NCBI GenBank assembly: GCA_947623215.1
Contig: CANQGN010000032.1
Span: forward strand, 1-11,699
Source of the DNA: an uncultured Clostridia bacterium
GTDB taxonomy: Bacteria > Bacillota > Clostridia > Oscillospirales > Acutalibacteraceae
Direction: 5' to 3'
Length of the DNA: 11,699 bases
Shown: in pieces, positions 5,717 through 11,699 of the stretch
Layout: each line of letters starts with the position of its first letter
How positions within the stretch are numbered: the stretch's first letter is position 1
Program-made: the position numbers and the translations under genes
Notes under the pieces: model-generated
Told to the model about the DNA's origin: nothing
Databases searched by the model: none
The model's input: the letters and a program-made list of their open reading frames with translations, nothing else

Positions 5717-6806
5717 TACGCCGGTTTTGCAGCAGCTGTTAGACGGCGAGACTGGCGAAGTAACGCTGCCAAACGGCCTGTATTTGGTCACCCGCCCGCT
5801 GGTGATACACGATAACACCTGCCTCACCCTCGCCCCCGGCGCGGTCATGCGGCTGGCAGATGGCGCCAACTGTGCTATTTTACTAAACGATAAAAAGGAA
5901 CAGCGGAGCGGCAACCGCAACATTACCCTGCGCGGCGGCGTGTGGGACGGGAACAACGAAGGCCAAACCCGCCTGCCGTTAGAGCGGCGGCAGGCCATGC
6001 AGGCGTATGACGACAACGCCTACTTTGGGGTGCTTACCTGGTTTGTGGGGGTGCAAAACCTGCATTTGCACGACCTCACGGTGAAAAATCCAGAGAGCTT
6101 TGGCCTTACCCTTTCCAACGTAGAAAATTTTACGGTTGAGCATATTACCTTTGACTATAACCAGCTGCGCCCCAATATGGACGGCGTGCACGTAATGGGG
6201 GCGGCCAAAAACGGCCGCATATGCGATATTAAAGGCGCTACTAACGACGATTTGGTGGCCTTAAACTGCGACGACGCCTTTGCGTACGAAAGCTCTTCCG
6301 GCCCCATAGAAAACGTGCTGGTAGACGGGCTCTATTCAGAGAACGGCTACACCGCCGTGCGGCTGCTCTCTTGCGGGAACCCCATGCGCAACGTGCAAAT
6401 TCGCAACGTGTTCGGCACCTACCGCTACTACGGCGTCTCTTTTACCCACCACAACGTGCACCCCGGGGCGGCGGTGTGGTTTGACAATATTTCGGTAGAC
6501 GGCGTGTTTTGCTCCAAACCGCCGCAAGACCCGAACGAGAATCCCGTCATCTGGTTCGTCCGTGGGGTGCGCTGCGGGTCGGTTACCCTGCAAAACGTCC
6601 ACCGTACCGAGCAAACGGAAAGCCGGGCGCTGACGTTGCAAATCGACCCGGAGGTAACCATTGACTGGCTGTTTGTGCGCGACTTTACCCAGCGCTTCCC
6701 CGAAGGGGTAGCTCCGCTGCCGCCGGTGCGGTGCGAGGGGCACATTCAAAACCCGCAGGGCGAGTGGGCGGCTTTTACCCGGCATTTTACGCAGAACGAA
6801 GGATAA
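5664..6806 (+). CDS. GH28-like (polygalacturonase-type) right-handed beta-helix protein
   Basis: This 380-residue protein has the layout of the pectate-lyase/GH28 beta-helix superfamily. It opens with a DDTPVLQQLLD cap helix (17-27), followed by NITLRGGVWDGN and many short repeats of the kind NVxxxDLTVKN. Two acidic sites align with GH28 catalytic motifs: N171-M-D173 for NTD, and D195-D196 for DD. Their 22-residue spacing is close to that in characterised polygalacturonases. The GHG histidine and RIK basic motif are not found, the equivalent stretch reading ENGYTAVRLL (226-235), so activity is uncertain. There is no signal peptide, unlike secreted pectinases, so it would act on imported oligosaccharides or something else. 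It sits between uvrB (53-nt overlap) and uvrA (3-nt gap), an unusual place for such a gene. Confidence 0.8.
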   Translation: MKKEKLYQKLAADGRHDDTPVLQQLLDGETGEVTLPNGLYLVTRPLVIHDNTCLTLAPGAVMRLADGANCAILLNDKKEQRSGNRNITLRGGVWDGNNEGQTRLPLERRQAMQAYDDNAYFGVLTWFVGVQNLHLHDLTVKNPESFGLTLSNVENFTVEHITFDYNQLRPNMDGVHVMGAAKNGRICDIKGATNDDLVALNCDDAFAYESSSGPIENVLVDGLYSENGYTAVRLLSCGNPMRNVQIRNVFGTYRYYGVSFTHHNVHPGAAVWFDNISVDGVFCSKPPQDPNENPVIWFVRGVRCGSVTLQNVHRTEQTESRALTLQIDPEVTIDWLFVRDFTQRFPEGVAPLPPVRCEGHIQNPQGEWAAFTRHFTQNEG

Positions 6807-6809
6807 ACC

Positions 6810-9644
6810 ATGGCAAACGATAAAATCATCATTCAAGGCGCCAGAGAAAACAACCTCAAAAACGTCAACCTCACCATTCCCCGCAACAAGCTGGTGGTTT
6901 TTACCGGCGTTTCGGGCTCCGGCAAGTCTTCGCTGGCGTTCGACACCCTCTATGCCGAGGGTCAGCGGCGGTATATGGAGTCGCTTTCCTCTTACGCCCG
7001 GCAGTTTTTGGGGCAAATGGAAAAGCCGGAGGTAGACAGCATAGAAGGGCTGTCGCCCGCTATTTCCATTGACCAGAAAACCACCTCTAAAAATCCCCGC
7101 TCTACCGTGGGCACGGTAACGGAAATTTACGATTACCTGCGGCTGCTCTTTGCCCGCATCGGCATTCCCCATTGCCCGGTCTGCGGGCGAGAGATTCGCC
7201 AGCAAACGGTCGACCAAATGGTAGACCGCATATTGGAGCTGCCGGAGGGCACGAAAATTCAGCTGCTGTCTCCGGTTGTGAGCGCCCGCAAGGGCGAGCA
7301 CAAAAAAGAGCTGGAATCCGCCCGCCGCAGCGGCTACGCCCGCGTGCGGGTAGACGGTTCGCTCTATGATTTGTCGGAAGAGCTGAAGCTGGATAAAAAT
7401 AGCAAGCATACCATTGAAATTGTGGTAGACCGCTTGGTGGTCAAGTCCTCTATTCGGCGGCGGCTGGCCGATTCGGTAGAGACTGCCTTGGCGGCCGGGG
7501 GCGGCCAGCTGCTGGTAGACGTGGTGGGGGGAGAAGAAGAGCGCTTTTGCCAAGACTACGCCTGCCCGGAGCATGGGGTGAGCATGGAGGAACCCGCCCC
7601 CCGCATGTTCTCGTTTAACAATCCCTTTGGCGCCTGCCCCAAGTGCGACGGGCTGGGCTGCTTTTTAAAAATTGACCCAGACTCCATCGTTCCCAACCGC
7701 CTGCTCTCGGTAAACGAGGGGGCCATTAAGGCCAGCGGGTGGAGCATGAACGGCTCCTTTGGCGCCATTGCCAAAATGTATTTTGAAGGGGTGGCGGCGG
7801 CCTACGGCTTTTCGCTGGATACCCCCTTTTGCGAGCTGCCGAAAGACGGGGCAAACGCCCTGCTGTACGGCACCGGCGGGCGCAAAATCCCCCTGCGGCG
7901 AGAGGTCGCCGGCCGCATGACAGAGACCCTCGGCGCCTTTGAAGGGGTGGTCAATAATTTAGAGCGGCGGTATGAATCGACCACCAGCCTTTACGCCCGC
8001 GAGGATATAGAAAGCTACATGACCGAGCAGCCCTGCCCCACCTGCCACGGCGCGCGACTGAATGAAAAATCCCTTGCCGTTACGGTGGGCGGGCAAAACA
8101 TCTACCAGCTTACCTGTATGCCGGTAGAGGACTTACTGGCCTTTTTTGACGCCCTGCCCTTAACCGACCGCGAGCGGCTGGTGGGCGAGCGGGTGATTAA
8201 AGAAATTCGCGAGCGGCTGGGCTTTTTGCAAAGCGTGGGGCTGGGCTACCTTACGCTGGCGCGGTCTTCCGGCACGCTTTCGGGGGGCGAGGCGCAGCGC
8301 ATTCGCCTTGCCACCCAAATCGGCTCTTCCCTTACCGGCGTGCTCTATATTTTAGACGAACCCAGCATTGGCCTGCACAAACGCGACAACCAAAAGCTCA
8401 TTGCCACCCTGCAGCGGCTGCGCGACCTCGGCAACACCGTGGTGGTGGTAGAGCATGACGAAGAAACCATGCTGGCGGCCGATTATTTGGTAGACATCGG
8501 CCCCGGCGCGGGGGTGCACGGGGGCGAGATTTTGTGCGCCGGAACTCCCGCCGCCATTATGCGCTGTCCCCGCTCGCTCACCGGCGATTATCTCTCGGGC
8601 CGCAAAAGCATTCCGGTGCCAACCGCCCGGCGGGCGGGGAGCGGCCATGTGCTGCGGGTGACCGGCGCGGCAGAGAACAATTTGCAGTCGGTCGAGGTTG
8701 CCTTTCCCCTTGGCGCCTTTACCTGCGTTACCGGGGTTTCGGGGTCGGGCAAGTCGTCGCTGATAAACGAGGTGCTTTACAAAAATCTCGCCAACGCCCT
8801 AAACGGCGCCCGCAAAAAGGCGGGGCGGCACACCGCCATTTACGGGCTGGAATATCTGGATAAGGTGATCGACATTAACCAGTCGCCCATTGGCCGCACC
8901 CCCCGCTCGAACCCCGCCACCTACATTGGCGTGTTTACCGACATTCGCGACCTCTTTGCCTCCACGCCGGAGGCAAAAGCCCACGGCTTCGGCCCCGGGC
9001 GGTTCTCGTTTAACGTAAAGGGCGGCCGGTGCGAGGCCTGCCAGGGAGACGGCATTTTAAAAATAGAAATGCACTTTTTGCCGGACGTGTACGTGCCCTG
9101 CGAGGTCTGCAAGGGCAAGCGCTACAACCGCGAAACGCTGGAGGTGCGCTATAAAGACAAGAGCATTCACGACGTGCTGGAAATGACGGCGGAAGAAGCA
9201 CTGGCCTTTTTTGCCCCCATTCCCCGCATTTACCGCAAGCTAAAGGCGCTGTGCGACGTGGGGCTAAGCTACATTAAGCTGGGGCAGTCGGCCACCACCC
9301 TTTCGGGGGGCGAGGCCCAGCGGGTAAAGCTGGCCAGCGAGCTTTGCAAAACCCCCACCGGCCGCACCATTTATATTTTAGACGAACCTACCATAGGCCT
9401 GCACACGGCAGACGTGCACCAGCTGCTCACCGTGCTCCACCGGCTGGTAGACGCCGGCAACACCGTGGTGATTATCGAGCATAATATGGACGTGATTAAA
9501 ACCGCCGACTATATTGTGGATATGGGGCCGGAGGGCGGCTCCGGCGGGGGGCGCGTGGTGGCCGCCGGTACGCCGGAGGAAGTGGCGGAGCACCCGGACT
9601 CTTACACCGGCCGCTACTTAAAAGAGCTGCTCGCCCAAAAATAA
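6810..9644 (+). CDS. uvrA: Excinuclease ABC subunit UvrA
   Basis: This 944-residue protein is the damage-sensing ABC-type ATPase that forms a dimer and loads UvrB in nucleotide excision repair. Both nucleotide-binding domains are complete: Walker A GVSGSGKS at 33-40 and again at 642-649, and ABC signatures LSGGEAQR from residue 490 and from 831. Each is followed by a Walker B ILDEP. Cysteine pairs characteristic of UvrA zinc modules are present, starting with C122-PV-C125 and including CPKC, CPTC, CEAC and CEVC. The length is typical. The ribosome-binding site AAGGA (6799-6803) lies within the last codons of the preceding gene, so translation is probably coupled. No terminator is seen after the stop, and the next promoter begins 4 nt later. 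Confidence 0.98.
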   Translation: MANDKIIIQGARENNLKNVNLTIPRNKLVVFTGVSGSGKSSLAFDTLYAEGQRRYMESLSSYARQFLGQMEKPEVDSIEGLSPAISIDQKTTSKNPRSTVGTVTEIYDYLRLLFARIGIPHCPVCGREIRQQTVDQMVDRILELPEGTKIQLLSPVVSARKGEHKKELESARRSGYARVRVDGSLYDLSEELKLDKNSKHTIEIVVDRLVVKSSIRRRLADSVETALAAGGGQLLVDVVGGEEERFCQDYACPEHGVSMEEPAPRMFSFNNPFGACPKCDGLGCFLKIDPDSIVPNRLLSVNEGAIKASGWSMNGSFGAIAKMYFEGVAAAYGFSLDTPFCELPKDGANALLYGTGGRKIPLRREVAGRMTETLGAFEGVVNNLERRYESTTSLYAREDIESYMTEQPCPTCHGARLNEKSLAVTVGGQNIYQLTCMPVEDLLAFFDALPLTDRERLVGERVIKEIRERLGFLQSVGLGYLTLARSSGTLSGGEAQRIRLATQIGSSLTGVLYILDEPSIGLHKRDNQKLIATLQRLRDLGNTVVVVEHDEETMLAADYLVDIGPGAGVHGGEILCAGTPAAIMRCPRSLTGDYLSGRKSIPVPTARRAGSGHVLRVTGAAENNLQSVEVAFPLGAFTCVTGVSGSGKSSLINEVLYKNLANALNGARKKAGRHTAIYGLEYLDKVIDINQSPIGRTPRSNPATYIGVFTDIRDLFASTPEAKAHGFGPGRFSFNVKGGRCEACQGDGILKIEMHFLPDVYVPCEVCKGKRYNRETLEVRYKDKSIHDVLEMTAEEALAFFAPIPRIYRKLKALCDVGLSYIKLGQSATTLSGGEAQRVKLASELCKTPTGRTIYILDEPTIGLHTADVHQLLTVLHRLVDAGNTVVIIEHNMDVIKTADYIVDMGPEGGSGGGRVVAAGTPEEVAEHPDSYTGRYLKELLAQK

Positions 9645-9647
9645 ATA

Positions 9648-9676
9648 TTTTCTTTTGGCGCGGAATGTGGTATACT
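9648..9676 (+). promoter_or_regulatory. Promoter of the DUF5685 gene with extended -10
   Basis: TTTTCTTTT (9648-9656), then an 8-nt spacer, then AATGTGGTATACT (9664-9676) with -10 TATACT at 9671-9676. Both blocks and the spacing are identical to the uvrB promoter, with 23 nt from the start of the T-rich block to the -10. This makes it very likely that both are real promoters with the same sigma factor or regulator. Confidence 0.75.
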
Positions 9677-9704
9677 ACTCCAAAATCACCACTGCGGAGG
9701 GGTT

Positions 9705-10559
9705 ATGTTCGGTTATATTAAGCCCTTTAAACCGGAACTGAAAATACGTGAGTACGACGCCTACAAGGCGGTTTACTGCGCCATTTGCCGCCAGTTGCGG
9801 TGTGACTACGGCCTGTTTGCCCGCTTTACGTTGCAATACGACGCCGCCTTTTTTGCCATGCTGCGCATGGCGGCGGCAGAAAGCGCCGTTTCGGTGCAAA
9901 AGGGGCGCTGCCCTTATAACCCCCTCGCCCGCTGCAACCGCGTGCTTTGCGGCGACGACTCGCTCTCTTACGCGGCGGCGGTCTCTATGCTGCTGTTTAC
10001 CCGCAAGCTGGCGGACGATAAACGGGACGACGGCTTTTGGCGGCGGCTGGCGCTGCTGCCCCTTCGCCCCTTTGCCGCCCGCTGGCAAAAAAAGGCGGCG
10101 GCGCGCTACCCGGCGGCGGCCGACTTGGCCGCACAGTATGACCGCGCCCAGTGCGCGGCAGAGCAAACCCCCGCCGCCGGGGTGGACGCGCTGGCTGACC
10201 CCACCGCCCGCTGCCTTGCCGGGCTGCTGGCGCTGGGCGTTGCGCAAACCGATCGCGCCCGGGTGCTGCAAAGCGTGGGGTACAACGTGGGCAAATGGGT
10301 GTATTTGCTCGACGCTTTAGACGATTTGGCAGACGACCGCCGCCGGGGCCGGGTAAACCCCTATTTGCGGCGGCTGGGGCAGGGGTGCAGCTTTGAAGAA
10401 GCGGCCGAATTTGCCAAAAAACAGGCCAACGTGTGTTTAGACGAAGCCTGTCGCTCTTACGATTTACTACCGCAAAAGAACTTTTCTCCCATCCTGCGCA
10501 ACATTTTGTTTTTGGGGTTGGAGGACGTGCAAAATTCCGTTATCAGGAGGGGTTCCTAA
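9705..10559 (+). CDS. DUF5685 family protein
   Basis: This 284-residue protein is recognised as DUF5685 from its N-terminus MFGYIKPFKPELKIREY, followed by Y24-C25-x2-C28-R. The family is of unknown function and found mainly in Clostridia. More cysteines occur in the RCPYNPLARC segment, and metal binding is possible but unproven. The protein is predicted mainly alpha-helical from its composition. Near the C-terminus it has an aspartate-rich stretch DALDDLADDRRRGR (203-216) that resembles the second acidic motif of squalene/phytoene synthases. No signal peptide or clear membrane segment is seen. GGAGG (9696-9700) sits 4 nt before the ATG, a short spacing. The J-domain gene starts 2 nt after its stop, so the two should be coexpressed and may work together. 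Confidence 0.8.
   Translation: MFGYIKPFKPELKIREYDAYKAVYCAICRQLRCDYGLFARFTLQYDAAFFAMLRMAAAESAVSVQKGRCPYNPLARCNRVLCGDDSLSYAAAVSMLLFTRKLADDKRDDGFWRRLALLPLRPFAARWQKKAAARYPAAADLAAQYDRAQCAAEQTPAAGVDALADPTARCLAGLLALGVAQTDRARVLQSVGYNVGKWVYLLDALDDLADDRRRGRVNPYLRRLGQGCSFEEAAEFAKKQANVCLDEACRSYDLLPQKNFSPILRNILFLGLEDVQNSVIRRGS
10545..10552 (+). promoter_or_regulatory. Ribosome-binding site deciding the J-domain gene start
   Basis: AGGAGGGG lies 9 nt before the ATG at 10562, inside the last codons of DUF5685. An in-frame ATG at 10433 would add 43 residues unlike any J-domain N-terminus and overlap DUF5685 heavily, so it is rejected. Confidence 0.8.
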
Positions 10560-10561
10560 CC

Positions 10562-11170
10562 ATGAGCAATCCGTATGAAATCCTTGGCGTATCGCCCGAG
10601 GCCACCGAAGAAGAAATCAAGGCCGCTTACCGTGAGCTGGCCCGCAAGTACCACCCCGACCAGTATGAAGACAGCCCACTGAAAGACTTGGCGCAAAATA
10701 AAATGGAAGAAATCAACGCGGCGTATGACGCCATTATTGCCGGGCGCAAGCAGCCCGCCGGGGACTCGGCCGCCTACCAAAGCGCACCGGTGGGGGGCGA
10801 CGATTTTCCGGAAATCACCCGGCTCATTCAGGCCGCCCAGTACGAGCAGGCCCAGCTGATGCTCGATGCCGTGCCGGTGAGCAACCGCACGGCGCGGTGG
10901 TACTACCTTTCCGGCAACGTGCTTTACAGCCGCGGCTGGTACGACGACGCTTACTCAAACTACGCCACCGCCTGCCGCATGGATCCCCAAAACGCCGAAT
11001 ATCGCGGTGCACTGGAGCACATGAACCGCCGCCAGAATACCGGCGCTTACCGCACCCGCCCAACCGGTGGGGGAATGCCCGCCTGCTCTGCCTGCGACGT
11101 TTGCAACGCCTTAATTTGCACCGACTGTTGCTGCGAGTGCATGGGCGGCGATTTTATACCCTGCTGCTAA
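10562..11170 (+). CDS. J-domain (DnaJ-like) protein with TPR-like region and cysteine-rich tail
   Basis: This 202-residue protein begins with a complete J domain (about 2-65): NPYEILGVS, helix II AAYRELARKY and the HPD motif at 31-33 that stimulates DnaK ATPase. Residues about 85-155 form helical TPR-like repeats (GNVLYSRGWYDDAYSNY), likely for protein binding. The last 28 residues (175-202) hold ten cysteines, including CxxCxxC, a CCC run and a terminal CC. The zinc-finger and substrate-binding domains of DnaJ itself are missing, so this is a specialised co-chaperone and not the housekeeping DnaJ. The tail could bind metal, carry lipid or form disulfides. Close spacing to DUF5685 and to the membrane-protein gene 24 nt downstream suggests a shared function. 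Confidence 0.88.
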   Translation: MSNPYEILGVSPEATEEEIKAAYRELARKYHPDQYEDSPLKDLAQNKMEEINAAYDAIIAGRKQPAGDSAAYQSAPVGGDDFPEITRLIQAAQYEQAQLMLDAVPVSNRTARWYYLSGNVLYSRGWYDDAYSNYATACRMDPQNAEYRGALEHMNRRQNTGAYRTRPTGGGMPACSACDVCNALICTDCCCECMGGDFIPCC

Positions 11171-11194
11171 ACGGTGGGAGGAAGGGATGCGAGC

Positions 11195-11699
11195 ATGAAG
11201 AAAAGCCGGCGTATTACCCTCTGCGGGGTGCTGAGCGCCCTTGCGGTGGTGTTGATGTTTATGGCCTATTTTCCCTACATGACCTACGCCCTGCCGGCCA
11301 TGGCCGGGGCCATTTTTATGGTAGTGCTGGCAGAGCTGGGCCCCCGCTGGGCGCTGGGATGTTACGGCACGGCGGCCTTTTTGTCGCTGCTGCTGTGTGA
11401 AAAAGAGGCGGCGCTTATGTTCGTCGCCTTTTTCGGCTACTACCCGGTGGCGAAGTCGTCCCTCGAGCGGCTGCCCAGCCGCGCCATAGAGTACCTGTGC
11501 AAGTTTTTGCTTTTTAACGCGGCGGTGGTAGCGGCGTATTTGGTGCTGCAATTTGTCTTTTCTATTCCGTTTGAAGGGCTGGGCGACTTTGGCAAGTACA
11601 CTCTGCTGGTGCTGCTGGTCGGCGGCAACGCCATGTTTTTTGTCTACGACCTTGCCCTCACCCGGCTGTATGAGCTCTACATGCTGCGGCTGCATAGAG
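11195..11699 (+). CDS. Multi-pass membrane protein, 3' end outside the window
   Basis: The reading frame is open from the ATG to the window edge, giving 168 codons with no stop. The start MKKSRRITLC is basic and then hydrophobic. Hydrophobic segments lie at about residues 7-26, 32-48, 53-68, 72-86, 101-124 and 135-158, so six membrane helices are likely. Conserved-looking features include FPYMTYALPA and FFGYYPVAKS in the loops. I recognise it as a Clostridial membrane protein of unknown function, somewhat like small integral membrane transport components, but I cannot assign a family. The purine-rich GGAGGAAGGG (11177-11186) precedes the start. An ATG at 11187 is followed by a stop after three codons and is not used. 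It is probably the third gene of the DUF5685 operon. Confidence 0.75.
   Translation, partial: MKKSRRITLCGVLSALAVVLMFMAYFPYMTYALPAMAGAIFMVVLAELGPRWALGCYGTAAFLSLLLCEKEAALMFVAFFGYYPVAKSSLERLPSRAIEYLCKFLLFNAAVVAAYLVLQFVFSIPFEGLGDFGKYTLLVLLVGGNAMFFVYDLALTRLYELYMLRLHR

Noticed and set aside
6336..7574. Minus-strand open frame of about 410 codons opposite the beta-helix gene and uvrA
   Set aside because: High G+C content makes antisense frames long. The peptide has no recognisable motif and the sense genes are certain.

Overview
The window looks like a bacterial chromosome segment from the Firmicutes, most likely class Clostridia near Oscillospiraceae/Ruminococcaceae. This is inferred from strong purine-rich ribosome-binding sites, tight gene packing, a G+C-rich sequence, and a DUF5685 + J-domain + membrane-protein cluster of the kind I associate with that group. 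All genes supported here lie on the + strand. I see no tRNA, rRNA, CRISPR array, transposase or integrase.

The window has two parts that meet near position 3558. The left part (1-3558) is a compact run of small proteins: an HD-domain phosphohydrolase, a zinc-ribbon protein, a P-loop nucleotide kinase-like protein, a nitrilase-superfamily amidohydrolase, a YolD-like protein and an MBL-fold hydrolase. From the zinc-ribbon gene onward they are spaced by 1-16 nt or overlap, so they probably form one transcript. The run ends in a short-chain dehydrogenase that is cut off after 21 codons, just past its nucleotide-binding glycine motif.

The right part (3559-11699) reads like core chromosome. A promoter at 3631-3659 precedes uvrB, a GH28-like beta-helix gene that overlaps the uvrB 3' end, and uvrA. 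UvrA and UvrB together recognise and verify DNA damage in nucleotide excision repair. A second promoter with the same architecture (9648-9676) lies 4 nt after the uvrA stop. It drives a DUF5685 gene, a J-domain protein with a cysteine-rich tail, and a multi-pass membrane protein cut by the window edge.

The two parts differ in composition. By manual count GATC occurs 15 times in 3.56 kb on the left and 3 times in 8.14 kb on the right. The pentamer TAGAC occurs 18 times on the right and was not seen on the left. With the truncated dehydrogenase at the boundary, this points to a recombination, deletion or acquisition junction, or to an assembly chimera, immediately upstream of the uvrB promoter. 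Other points of interest are near-identical 24-nt direct repeats flanking the AT-rich HD gene, the carbohydrate-active-like gene between uvrB and uvrA, an aspartate-rich motif in DUF5685 that resembles squalene/phytoene synthases, and the cysteine string on the J-domain protein.
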